Assembly (NCBI GenBank): GCA_038323375.1
Contig: JBBQGV010000013.1
Coordinates: forward strand, 1-64,000
Reading direction: 5' to 3'
Source: JABWAJ01 sp038323375
Lineage (GTDB): Bacteria; Bacteroidota; Bacteroidia; Chitinophagales; Saprospiraceae
DNA: 64,000 nucleotides
Shown here: piece by piece, positions 17,814-25,869 of the stretch
Layout: each line of letters opens with the position of its first letter
Position numbering within the stretch: the first letter of the stretch is position 1
Program-made: the position numbers and the translations under genes
The notes under the pieces: generated by a model
The model's input: the letters and a program-made list of their open reading frames with translations, nothing else
Database searches by the model: none
Told to the model about the DNA's origin: nothing

Positions 17814-17954
17814 TGTCTGTCCATTTAGTCGGGTGTCTGAGCTTTTGAGTTCGAGAACAAGGCGTGTATCGCCCCAAAAACGGGAGTTAACCCACGCAAA
17901 TGACCAATTTTGGGGCGAAACACAACGCAGTTATCGGACTATAAAGACAGACAC
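17814..17954 (+). repeat. Dispersed hairpin repeat, copy A
   Basis: About 141 bp bounded by TGTCTGTC at the left and GACAGACAC at the right (short terminal inverted repeats). Inside is a perfect 11-bp inverted repeat, TCGCCCCAAAA ... TTTTGGGGCGA, extended by GCGTGT/ACACAACGC arms. Two further copies occur at 29.98 kb (reversed) and 46.21 kb. No coding capacity. It lies just behind the ATPase gene at 17958. Confidence 0.8.
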
Positions 17955-17957
17955 TAA

Positions 17958-18635
17958 TTACACGTGGAAATTCTCCGTCACTACGCGTCCATCAAATAAA
18001 TTAACGGTGCGGTGTGCAAATCCTGCGTCGTGCGGCGAGTGCGTCACCATGATGATGGTGGTGCCCGCCTGGTTCAGCTGGGTGAGCAGGTTCATCACTT
18101 CCAGACCGTTAGTCGAGTCGAGGTTACCCGTAGGTTCATCCGCCAGGATGACTTTTGGGTTGGCCACCACGGCGCGGGCAATGGCCACGCGCTGTTGCTG
18201 ACCGCCGGAAAGCTGCTGCGGGAAGTGCTTGCGGCGGTGCATGATGTTCATGCGCTCCAGGGCAGCTTCTACGCGCTTGGTGCGTTCAGCGGGCGGCACT
18301 TTGAGGTACAACAATGGCAACTCTACGTTTTCAAATACGGTCAGTTCATCAATCAGGTTAAACGACTGAAACACGAAGCCAATATTGCCTTTGCGCAGGT
18401 TGGCCCGGCTGCGTTCGGTCATTTTTGCAACTTCCGATCCGAAGAAATTGTATTCGCCTTCGGAAGGGTTGTCGAGCAGCCCGAGGATGTTCAGCAGCGT
18501 CGATTTGCCGCAGCCTGAAGGGCCCATGATGGCTACAAATTCACCTGGCTGAATCTCCATATTGATGCCGTTCAGCGCCGTCGTTTCCACCTCATCGGTG
18601 GTGAAAATCTTTTGCAGGTTCGATGTCTTTATCAT
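17958..18635 (-). CDS. ABC transporter ATP-binding protein (LolD/MacB type)
   Basis: The 225-residue ATPase carries Walker A GPSGCGKSTLL, Q-loop FVFQSFNL, canonical signature LSGGQQQRVAIARA, Walker B VILADEPTGNLDS and switch VTHSP. It follows the adaptor gene by 42 bp and is probably cotranscribed with it. Having two different ATPases for one adaptor is common in these Bacteroidota loci. Each permease may use either, or the distal FtsX gene may pair with this one. The signature is intact, in contrast with the other ATPase. Confidence 0.93.
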   Translation of the reverse strand: MIKTSNLQKIFTTDEVETTALNGINMEIQPGEFVAIMGPSGCGKSTLLNILGLLDNPSEGEYNFFGSEVAKMTERSRANLRKGNIGFVFQSFNLIDELTVFENVELPLLYLKVPPAERTKRVEAALERMNIMHRRKHFPQQLSGGQQQRVAIARAVVANPKVILADEPTGNLDSTNGLEVMNLLTQLNQAGTTIIMVTHSPHDAGFAHRTVNLFDGRVVTENFHV

Positions 18636-18677
18636 GTCAATTGTTCGTTTTTACAGTTGCCCGGATGGGTTTATGGT

Positions 18678-19925
18678 TTAAAAAATGAGCACATCTTTGT
18701 CACCGAAATTTTCATACGAGCTGGTGACGACTCGTTCGCCAGCCGTGAGGCCGCTCAGCACTTCAAAATACTGTGGGTTTTTGCGCCCCAGCGAGATGTT
18801 GCGCTTTTCGGCTTTGTCGCCACTTTCGCTAAGCACATAAACCCAGTTGCCGCCCGTGTCGCTGAAAAATCCGCCAACCGGCAAGAGCATGGCCTGGGTG
18901 GGTTGCCCCAGTTGCAGACGCACCGGCACCGACTGACCGCGGCGAATGCCTTCGGGAACGGCACTCGGGAAGGTCATGTCTACTTCAAACCTGCCGCTGC
19001 GCACCTCCGGATAAACCTTGGAAACTTTAAGGCTGTTCGTTTTGCCGCCGAATTCAAAGTTCCCATCCAGGCCCGGGAAAATGCGCGAAAGGTAGTGCTC
19101 ATCCACATCAATCCGCATTTTGAAACCGTTGAGGTCGTCAATCTGGCCAATGTTCTGGCCGGCGGCGATGCTTTGGCCAACCTCTACATCCACCCGCGAC
19201 AACAACCCGCCAACGGGCGCTTTCAGGGCGAGATTCGCCAGGTTGTCTTTCATCATCTCTAAGTTTTTTCGGGTACGCGCCAACGTGCCTCCTAATTGAC
19301 GAATCTGCACGATGCTGTTCTCTTCCTGAAATTTTTGATTTTCAATTTCGATTTCCCGCTGTTGCGTCAGCCGGTCGAATGTGATTTTTGAGGTCAGGTA
19401 TTCCTGCTCGCTGATGACTTTATCCGCGACCAATTTGGCATTGCGTTCGTGGGTGTCTTTGGCTTGCTTGATTTGGTAGTCTAATTCGGACAAAGTGCGT
19501 CGGAGAGTGAATTTGTTCTGGCGAAGTGACAGTCGGGTGTTTTCGAGTTCGTTGATCAGGCGGTACATTTCGGTTTCGCGGTTCACAAACTCCATCACAA
19601 GGCGCTGGTTGTCCAATTTCAGGATCAGGTCGCCTGGTTTTACCGTAGCGCCGCCGTCCAATAATTTCTGGGAAACATAACCCCCTTCGATGGCGTCGAG
19701 TTGATAGGTGCGCAGCGGCTGCACGACGCCGGTCACGACGATGAATTCGTCAAATACGCCCTTTTGTACTTCTCCGACGGTAATTTTTTCTTTGTTGACA
19801 TTCAGCGCGCTTTGCCGCCCCGAAAATCCCAGGGTATAGACAGAAAACGCAACAAATGCGAGAATTGCCACACCAATTGCGATGCGTGTGGGGGTCCATG
19901 TTTTCTTTTTAATCGCTCGATCCAT
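18678..19925 (-). CDS. Membrane-fusion (HlyD/MacA-type) periplasmic adaptor
   Basis: The 415-residue protein has one N-terminal membrane anchor (about residues 13-33), a first half-lipoyl strand (GYVSQKLLDGGATVKPGDLILKLD), a coiled-coil hairpin of about 120 residues (VNRETEMYRLINELENTRLS ... LARTRKNLEMMK), the second half-lipoyl (LKAPVGGLLSRVDVEVGQ) and beta-barrel/MP domains. It joins an inner-membrane FtsX/ATPase pump to an outer-membrane channel. It is the first gene of the minus-strand transporter series and is divergent from the sigma-54 regulator. A weak -24-like element (TGGCAT) lies about 90 bp upstream, but its -12 half is poor. Confidence 0.93.
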   Translation of the reverse strand: MDRAIKKKTWTPTRIAIGVAILAFVAFSVYTLGFSGRQSALNVNKEKITVGEVQKGVFDEFIVVTGVVQPLRTYQLDAIEGGYVSQKLLDGGATVKPGDLILKLDNQRLVMEFVNRETEMYRLINELENTRLSLRQNKFTLRRTLSELDYQIKQAKDTHERNAKLVADKVISEQEYLTSKITFDRLTQQREIEIENQKFQEENSIVQIRQLGGTLARTRKNLEMMKDNLANLALKAPVGGLLSRVDVEVGQSIAAGQNIGQIDDLNGFKMRIDVDEHYLSRIFPGLDGNFEFGGKTNSLKVSKVYPEVRSGRFEVDMTFPSAVPEGIRRGQSVPVRLQLGQPTQAMLLPVGGFFSDTGGNWVYVLSESGDKAEKRNISLGRKNPQYFEVLSGLTAGERVVTSSYENFGDKDVLIF

Positions 19926-20072
19926 ATTGAATTTGCCTGATGGCGTATGGTTGTTGTTTTGAATAGTGCTGCGCCAAAAAGAGCGCTCGTTGATCTACTC
20001 TATCTAAATTCGATGCCAGTTTTTTAAATAATTAATAATGAGTGTTTTAAAATTAAGGAGTGAGCCTTTTTT

Positions 20073-20108
20073 CGTTCGCAATCGTACACCGGTGTCCGAA
20101 AATGAACA
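20073..20108. promoter_or_regulatory. Tandem palindromic activator-binding sites between adaptor and regulator genes
   Basis: Two inverted repeats start 20 bp apart: CGTTCGCAATCGTACA (20073-20088) and TGTCCGAAAATGAACA (20093-20108). The second, read in reverse, is TGTTCATTTTCGGACA and differs at one position from the site at 12384. Two sites spaced by two helical turns fit a dimeric NtrC-type activator binding cooperatively in a divergent promoter region. Confidence 0.65.
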
Positions 20109-20150
20109 CCTTTCTAAAAAAAATCCGTTCATTTGCATAGGGTTAGAAAA

Positions 20151-20166
20151 GGGCATTGTCTTTGCG
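20151..20166 (+). promoter_or_regulatory. Sigma-54 (-24/-12) promoter of the response regulator
   Basis: GGGCAT-TGTCT-TTGCG matches TGGCAC/T-N5-TTGC with GG and GC at the required ten-base separation; only the first T differs. It lies 13 bp before the ATG, so the leader would be only a few bases. The paired palindromes lie about 43 bp upstream. This suggests that the regulator activates its own gene. Confidence 0.65.
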
Positions 20167-20179
20167 GGTATATTAACTT

Positions 20180-21562
20180 ATGAAGCGCATGAACGAAGCC
20201 AACATTCTGATAGTGGACGATCACCCCGGTGTGCTCAGTGCCGGGAAATTACTCTTGAAAAGACATTTCGCGGAGGTAGACACCACGCGCGAGCCTTCCG
20301 AGATTCCTGGCCTGATGGCACAGAAGTCTTACGACCTCATATTATTAGACATGAATTTCAGCCGCAGCACCAAAAACACCGGCAGCGAAGGCTTTCAATG
20401 GTTGGAAAAAATTCTGGAAATTGATCCTTCGTCGGTTGTGGTGCTGATCACCGCTTACGGCGATATCGAACTGGCGGTTCGAGCCATTAAAAACGGGGCG
20501 ACAGATTTTGTGCTGAAACCCTGGGACAACGAAAAATTACTCGCCACCCTGAACGCCTCCCTGCGGCTGAAAAACAGCCAGGACGAAGCTTCCCAGTTAA
20601 AATCCCAACAAACGGGCCGCAATTTGGCCGAGGGGCGCGACCTTCCGCAAATCATCGTCGGCGAAAGTTCCGCCATGCAGCAGGTATTTGCCACCATTAC
20701 CCGGGTAGCTGGCACCGATGCAAACATCCTGTTATTGGGCGAAAATGGCACAGGAAAAGACCTCATCGCCCAGGCGCTTCACGCGCAATCGCAGCGTTCG
20801 AGTGGGAATTTTGTGAAAGTAGACCTCGGCGCGCTCACCGAAAGCCTGTTTGAAAGCGAACTTTTTGGTCACGTCAAAGGCGCTTTTACTGATGCGCGGG
20901 AAGACCGTGCCGGGCGTTTCGAGGCAGCTGACGGCGGCACCATATTTTTGGATGAAATTGGCAATTTGCCATTGGGGCTTCAAGCTAAGTTGCTGACCGT
21001 CATGCAAAATCGCACCATTACCCGCGTTGGCGCCAACCGCCCCCGGCCGGTAAATGTGCGCGTCATTGCAGCCACTAACCAAAACCTTTATGAAGCCGTG
21101 AAAAACCGGAGTTTCCGGCAGGATTTGCTGTACCGCATCAATACCATCGAAATCCAAATACCGCCCCTGCGCGATCGCCCGGAGGACATTCCCCTCTTGG
21201 CCAACCATTTCCTACAGCAGTTTGCGCCCAAATACAAGCGCAGCCTTACTGGCTATAGCGCTGCCCTGCTCCGCGAAATGCAGCGCTACGCCTGGCCGGG
21301 CAATGTGCGGGAATTGCAACACGCCGTAGAAAGAGCTGTTATTATGGCGCAAAACGATACCTTACAACCGGAAGATTTTTTCTTCCGCCAAAACGAACAC
21401 GGCGGTGAAGCGGAGTTGTCTACCATGAATTTGGACGAAATGGAAAAAACACTGATTGTGAAGGCGTTGGGGAAATACCACGGCAACATCACCGAAGCCG
21501 CGCAGGAATTGGGCTTAACGAGGGCTTCGTTGTACCGAAGACTTGAGAAGTATAATCTTTAG
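20180..21562 (+). CDS. Sigma-54-dependent response regulator (NtrC/AtoC family)
   Basis: The 460-residue protein has a receiver domain (VDDHPG acid pocket; phospho-acceptor Asp in LILLDMNF; Thr/Lys switch residues), an AAA+ domain with Walker A GENGTGKD, the sigma-54 loop GAFTDA (a common variant of GAFTGA), Walker B GTIFLDEIGN and an Arg-finger region, then a Fis-type helix-turn-helix (ITEAAQELGLTRASLYRRL) at the end. It activates sigma-54 promoters after phosphorylation. A second ATG three codons downstream (MNEANILIVDDH) is equally plausible. The gene is followed by its kinase gene and is divergent to the exporter genes, which it most likely controls. Confidence 0.94.
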   Translation: MKRMNEANILIVDDHPGVLSAGKLLLKRHFAEVDTTREPSEIPGLMAQKSYDLILLDMNFSRSTKNTGSEGFQWLEKILEIDPSSVVVLITAYGDIELAVRAIKNGATDFVLKPWDNEKLLATLNASLRLKNSQDEASQLKSQQTGRNLAEGRDLPQIIVGESSAMQQVFATITRVAGTDANILLLGENGTGKDLIAQALHAQSQRSSGNFVKVDLGALTESLFESELFGHVKGAFTDAREDRAGRFEAADGGTIFLDEIGNLPLGLQAKLLTVMQNRTITRVGANRPRPVNVRVIAATNQNLYEAVKNRSFRQDLLYRINTIEIQIPPLRDRPEDIPLLANHFLQQFAPKYKRSLTGYSAALLREMQRYAWPGNVRELQHAVERAVIMAQNDTLQPEDFFFRQNEHGGEAELSTMNLDEMEKTLIVKALGKYHGNITEAAQELGLTRASLYRRLEKYNL

Positions 21563-21569
21563 AGATATA

Positions 21570-21687
21570 GGATGTTAGATATGAGATGTTAGATTTTGGA
21601 TCGGAACACTCCCAAATAAGTGTTCCCTATCTACCGTCTACCGGGTCTAACATCTAATGTCTAACATCTAATGTCTAACATCTAAAA
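21570..21687. repeat. Nested inverted repeats between regulator and kinase genes
   Basis: The left side has GATGTTAGAT twice; the right side has TCTAACATCTAATG-type units three times in tandem. They can pair across a central perfect hairpin, GGAACACT ... AGTGTTCC (21603-21626). The whole 125-bp gap between the two genes is thus one complex fold, which could tune kinase expression or RNA stability. No gene within. Confidence 0.6.
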
Positions 21688-23064
21688 ATGCGCATCCACC
21701 GCACTTTTACCTTTTGGCTGGCTGTTTATGTATGCTTGATCGGCGGTTCGTTTTGGCTGGCAGCCTGGTCCAGTGTGGCATGGCAGCGGAACGGGCTGGC
21801 TGTGTTGTTCGTTCTTTTTGCGCTGTTGCAAACCTGGCGCTTGTTTCGCTACGTGAACGACACGAATCGGAGACTGGCGCGATTTCTGGAAAGTGTGCGG
21901 TATTCCGATTTTGCCATTCGTTTTTCCGCAGCCAAAGAAAAAGGCGATTCTTTTGAAGATGTGAACCGCCAGTTCAATGAAGTCTTGGAGGCTTTTCGCC
22001 AAACGCGTTCTGAAAAAGAAGCCAACCTGTTGTTTATCAATGCGGTCATCCAGCACCTCAGCACCGGCTTGCTGGCTTTTGACGCCAAAAACAACGTCCT
22101 GTTGTCCAACCAGGCTGCTTTTCAGTTGCTCGGAATTTACCGCCTGCACCACCTCCACGATTTTCCGGAAAACCACCAGGCCCTTTACAAGTTTGTGCAG
22201 GATTTAACCAGCAAAGGAAAAATCTTGTACCAACCCGAACCGGGCCGCCAGCTCTCCGTGCAAGGCGTACACATAAACCTGCGCGGACAGAACCTGCGAC
22301 TGATCACCATCCAAAATATCCACCCCGAATTGCAGCGCAAAGAACTTGACGCCTGGCGCAACTTAGCGCGCGTACTGCGCCATGAAATCATGAACTCCAT
22401 CACGCCTATTGTTTCGCTGGTGGAAACGATGAGCGACATTGTGCGCTATGACCTTCCGGCTGGCGGCGACAAGAAGGCCAACGAAGCCCGACTCGATCTG
22501 GAAGAAGCGCTGGAAGTTGTAGGTGCCCGAAGCAAAGGACTCATGGAATTTGTGGAAGCTTACCGGAATTTTACGGCCATTCCGGCACCCCGGCTCGGCG
22601 ACGTATCGGCGCAGCGGCTATTGCAGCAAATTGTACATTTAGCTGCGGCCTTACCGGTGGCCGCCGGGGTAAAAATGCAAATAAAGATCGTACCGGAAGA
22701 ACTGATGCTGCGCGCAGACGCTGCGCAATTGGAAATGGTGCTGCTGAATTTGGTGAAAAATGCCTGCGAAGCGATGCAATCCAATCCAGAGCAGCACGAG
22801 CCGCCGCAACTGTTTCTGGAAGCCGGCTTAGATGGAAAAAACCAACCATTCATTGCCGTGCAGGACAACGGCCCCGGCATCACACCCGAATTGATGGAAG
22901 AAATTTTTATCCCTTTTTTCACGACCAAAGTAGAAACCACAGGCTCCAGCGGCGGCGCGGGCATTGGCCTGAGCATTTCGCGGCAAATCATTCAGCTGCA
23001 TGGAGGAGATATTCATGTGGCTTCGCAGCCGGGGAAGGGGGCAAGGTTTGTGGTGGCGTTTTGA
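21688..23064 (+). CDS. Sensor histidine kinase (NtrY/NtrB-like), cognate kinase of the sigma-54 regulator
   Basis: The 458-residue protein has two N-terminal membrane helices (about residues 7-28 and 32-52) with almost no periplasmic loop, a HAMP-like/PAS segment (about 60-200), the phospho-acceptor box RVLRHEIMNSITPIVSL (His at about residue 232), and an ATPase domain with N-box NLVKNACEAM, G1 VQDNGPGI and G2 GGAGIGLSISRQI. The missing sensor loop suggests it senses a membrane or cytoplasmic signal. All catalytic motifs look intact. The 3' end is followed directly by remnants of another gene on the opposite strand. Confidence 0.93.
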   Translation: MRIHRTFTFWLAVYVCLIGGSFWLAAWSSVAWQRNGLAVLFVLFALLQTWRLFRYVNDTNRRLARFLESVRYSDFAIRFSAAKEKGDSFEDVNRQFNEVLEAFRQTRSEKEANLLFINAVIQHLSTGLLAFDAKNNVLLSNQAAFQLLGIYRLHHLHDFPENHQALYKFVQDLTSKGKILYQPEPGRQLSVQGVHINLRGQNLRLITIQNIHPELQRKELDAWRNLARVLRHEIMNSITPIVSLVETMSDIVRYDLPAGGDKKANEARLDLEEALEVVGARSKGLMEFVEAYRNFTAIPAPRLGDVSAQRLLQQIVHLAAALPVAAGVKMQIKIVPEELMLRADAAQLEMVLLNLVKNACEAMQSNPEQHEPPQLFLEAGLDGKNQPFIAVQDNGPGITPELMEEIFIPFFTTKVETTGSSGGAGIGLSISRQIIQLHGGDIHVASQPGKGARFVVAF

Positions 23065-23539
23065 ATCAATGGGATAATAACCGTCAGGGTAAAACCAATA
23101 AGGGGCAGGCCCGATACTTGTTGTCACGACTCGTTTCAATGTTTGCCCGCTTACGACTATCGCTCCCACAGAATCTACCTTGACTGCCAAAGTAATGACG
23201 CCTCCGAGGCAACTGAGTAAGTTTAAATTTACCGTATCTCCGGCTTCCACTTCAAAATCATACACTAAGTTCAGTGAATCCCCATACCAATAATAAATCT
23301 TTCCCCCATTTTGATGCATCAAATAATCTCCTGCTTTTCTGAAATTCAAATTATTAATCACAGAATCACCAGTACATTCCACCACGTAATAATCCAGTAG
23401 CGGGTTAGGAACAGGAATAGAATCGAAATCAATCCCGATGTTTTGTACCCAACGTGCACCGATTGGCGCCCATTCTTGTTGGGAAAAAAATAGAACAGCA
23501 GCACAAAAGCAGGCAAGCAGGAAGTAATATTTTTTTCAT
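23065..23539 (-). pseudogene. Secreted protein gene remnant: frameshifted in a T-run and truncated at its 3' end
   Basis: The ATG at 23539 begins a signal peptide (MKKILLPACLLLCCCSIF). In a run of seven T the frame slips. With six T the reading continues as SQQEWAPIGARWVQNIGIDF and then into the open frame VVECTGDSVINN...SVGAIVVSGQTLKRVVTTS. This resembles short T9SS-exported proteins of Bacteroidota. After GYYPIDS the frame runs antisense into the kinase gene, so the C-terminus, including any sorting domain, is lost. A sequencing error in the homopolymer could explain the frameshift but not the missing end. Confidence 0.6.
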
Positions 23540-23549
23540 CACAACAAGT

Positions 23550-24035
23550 TTAATAATTCCGGAGGATTAATTTTTCTGTTTTATAAACAATGCCTTCTAC
23601 GGCTGCATTAACAAAATACCCGCCTTGTGGCAATTGCAATAAATTAATGCTGGTTTTTGGCGCTTGAGCGACAAATTTTGCCACTATTTTTCCTTGCATA
23701 TCAACGATCTGAATAAGGCGTTCTTTGGATGTTTCTTTATCTCCCCATTCAATGGTAATTTCACCGGAAGTGGGATTCGGATGTAATATCAGACTTATCA
23801 GGTGCAGAAGTTATTATCATTCAATGGTAATTTCACCGGAAGTGGGATTCGGATATAGCTTCATAGCTTCGGGTGCCAGCACAAGGTCTTGGGCAGAAGT
23901 AGTTGTTTGCAGTTGAGTATACAAAGTAACGATAAAAAAAACTTCCGAATCAATAGCTGCTTTAGGGTATATTATGTTAAAAAATGAGAAGTGAGCGGTA
24001 GGAACATCGGCGTGAATAAAACCTCCGTTTTTTTA
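23550..24035 (-). pseudogene. Remnants of T9SS sorting domains, with an internal duplication
   Basis: A minus-strand frame reads (from about 24030) GGFIHADVPTAHFSFF, then TQLQTTTSAQDLV and the T9SS domain start LYPNPTSGEITIE, followed by three stop codons. Then a second copy, ILHPNPTSGEITIEWGD, continues to a complete sorting domain end (LLQLPQGGYFVNAAVEGIVY, KLILRNY, stop). The 36-bp block encoding PNPTSGEITIE is present twice, 71 bp apart, nearly identical. It looks like unequal recombination between two sorting domains. The 5' part of the gene is absent. Confidence 0.6.
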
Positions 24036-24399
24036 CTCCTCCCGCCTCCTGTACTCATGGCACCTCTTTTCTCTTTCAGGCAGCCGAAGAAACTCGTTTA
24101 CATAATCAACGGTCAACCTCAATAGAGATAAAGAATTTGACTTCTGGCAAAATTTCGCGAATATTTGCGAACTCCCGTTGCAGGGACAAGTTTTGCGAGG
24201 TATTGTTTCCAGCAAAGAGCGCTAAGGATACGCCAAGTCCGCAAATCAGGACGCCACACTTAGCGTCCTCCCGTTTCACGGGACAAGTTGTGCGATCCCT
24301 CTGCGCCTTTTGCGGGAAATTTTAGACGTAAAGGACGCAAAGAAGCTGCTCGTATAATCAAAAGTATTTGTTTTCAGCTAATTAACACCCGGAACCAAG
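24036..24399. other. Non-coding gap
   Basis: No gene is recognisable. The stretch contains imperfectly repeated pieces around GCTAAGGATACGCC and ACTTAGCGTCC and two CCCGTT(G/T)CA(G/C)GGGACAAGT units about 110 bp apart. This type of sequence is common beside lost genes. The last 40 bp are the AT-rich leader of the Crp-type gene. Confidence 0.4.
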
Positions 24400-24420
24400 T
24401 TGAGTGATAAAAACTGGAAT

Positions 24421-25011
24421 ATGGATAGAAATGACGCTCTTGAACACCTTCGCACCATGATCTGGCAAATCACGCCCCTGCCCGATGCAGAATGGCAGGC
24501 TTTTTCCGCCATCTGGCAGCCCTTTTCCGCAAAGCGCAAAACCATCCTCACCACCGAAGGAGAAACAGAAAAACACCTGTACTTCGTGCTCGAAGGCGTG
24601 CAACGCGCCTACGCGGTGGGCGAAGACGGGCGGGAAGCGACGCTGGTTTTTACCTACCCCTTTTCTTTTTCGGGCGTAGCCGATTCGCTGTTGCTGCAAC
24701 AACCTTCCCGCTACTGGTTTGAAACCCTGACGCCAAGCTCGTTTTTGCGCGCGCCTTTCCGGCAATTCGACGATGTGCTGCTGCAATATCCGCTGTTGGA
24801 ACGCATGATCCGCCTCGCCTTGAGCCACACGCTGGCCGGGGTGCTGATCCGGCAGATCGAACTGCAATCTTTCACCGCAGAACAGCGGTTTCGGGCCTTA
24901 CTGACGCGCAGTCCGCACATCCTGCAATTGGTGCCGCATAAATATTTGGCCAATTATTTGGGGATGGATGCGACTAATTTTAGTAAGTTTTTGGGGAGTG
25001 TCAGGGTATAA
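24421..25011 (+). CDS. Crp/Fnr-type transcriptional regulator
   Basis: The protein is 196 residues from the ATG (a TTG at 24400 would add seven). It has a cyclic-nucleotide-binding fold with the pattern TEGETEKHLYFVLEGVQRAY and a C-terminal helix-turn-helix region (PHKYLANYLGMDATNFSKFLG). This shorter type, frequent in Bacteroidota, usually lacks the cAMP-contacting residues and its ligand is unknown. It is followed after 17 bp by an SDR gene on the same strand, a typical regulator-target arrangement; the SDR is probably cotranscribed. The C-terminus stops soon after the recognition helix, slightly short for the family. Confidence 0.85.
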   Translation: MDRNDALEHLRTMIWQITPLPDAEWQAFSAIWQPFSAKRKTILTTEGETEKHLYFVLEGVQRAYAVGEDGREATLVFTYPFSFSGVADSLLLQQPSRYWFETLTPSSFLRAPFRQFDDVLLQYPLLERMIRLALSHTLAGVLIRQIELQSFTAEQRFRALLTRSPHILQLVPHKYLANYLGMDATNFSKFLGSVRV

Positions 25012-25028
25012 TTTGCGAACTTTATACC

Positions 25029-25790
25029 ATGGAAAAACCTAAAATTGCGCTCATTACTGGCGGTAGCCGCGGACTGGGAAAAAGCATGGCTCTGCATTTG
25101 GCCGCAAGCGGCAGGGATGTTGTCATCACCTACCACTCTAAAAAAGAAGAAGCGGAAGCGGTCGTCGCCGAAATTCAGGAAATGGGCAGGAAAGCTGCCG
25201 CGCTGCAATTCGATGTTGGCGACCTGAATACGTTCGATGCTTTTCTGGCGCAACTTGCCGCCAGCCTGAAATCTGTTTTTGGCCGCGACACCTTCGATTT
25301 CCTCCTCAACAATGCCGGGTATGGTGCTACCATCCCAATTGTACAGGTGAAAGAAGCCGATTTTGATCAAATGCTGAACGTGCATTTCAAAGGCGTTTAT
25401 TTCCTGACCCAAAAAGCGCTGCCCATGATGGCCGATGGTGGCCGCATCCTCAACATCTCTACCGGAACAACGCGTTTTTGCGTGCCTGGCTATTCGGTGT
25501 ATGCGTCTATGAAAAGTGCAGTCGAGACCTTTACAAAGTATTTAGCCAAAGAAATCGGTGCCCGTGGTATGACGGCTAACGTCCTCGCCCCGGGGCCGAT
25601 TGAAACGGATTTCAACAACGCAGCCATTCGTTCCAATCCGCAAATGAAAGCTTTTCTTACCGCTCAAACGCCGCTTGGAAGGGTAGGCGAGGCCGACGAC
25701 ATCGGCAGATTAGCCGCTTTATTGTGTTCGGACCAGGCAGGCTGGATCAACGGCCAGCGCATCGAAGCGAGCGGGGGGATTAATTTGTGA
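25029..25790 (+). CDS. Short-chain dehydrogenase/reductase
   Basis: The 253-residue SDR has the NAD(P) motif TGGSRGLGKS (about residue 10-19), NNAGYG, catalytic Ser (STGTTR region), YSVYASMKS (Tyr-x3-Lys) and the C-terminal LCSDQAGWINGQRIEASGG. It is a 'classical' SDR of the FabG-like group. The basic residues after the second strand (TYHSKKEE) favour NADPH. Substrate unknown. It lies 17 bp behind a Crp-type regulator, so it is probably under its control. Confidence 0.9.
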   Translation: MEKPKIALITGGSRGLGKSMALHLAASGRDVVITYHSKKEEAEAVVAEIQEMGRKAAALQFDVGDLNTFDAFLAQLAASLKSVFGRDTFDFLLNNAGYGATIPIVQVKEADFDQMLNVHFKGVYFLTQKALPMMADGGRILNISTGTTRFCVPGYSVYASMKSAVETFTKYLAKEIGARGMTANVLAPGPIETDFNNAAIRSNPQMKAFLTAQTPLGRVGEADDIGRLAALLCSDQAGWINGQRIEASGGINL

Positions 25791-25869
25791 TTTTGGAAAA
25801 TCTTGGTTTTTACCAAGAATCACTTGATTGCAATCCCTGACTTTTGTGGGATCAAAAAAAACAAAAGTC

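Noticed and set aside
20010..20025. Possible sigma-54 promoter of the adaptor gene (TGGCAT-CGAAT-TTAGA, minus strand)
   Set aside because: The -24 half fits but the -12 half lacks the invariant GC; kept only as a remark in the adaptor entry.
23725..23916. Small plus-strand frame with an internal duplicate (HSMVISPEVGFG twice)
   Set aside because: It is the antisense of the duplicated T9SS sorting-domain segment, which reads correctly on the minus strand.
24036..24399. Short frames such as one reading VDYVNEFLRLPEREK on the minus strand
   Set aside because: No start or family could be supported; composition alone is not enough.
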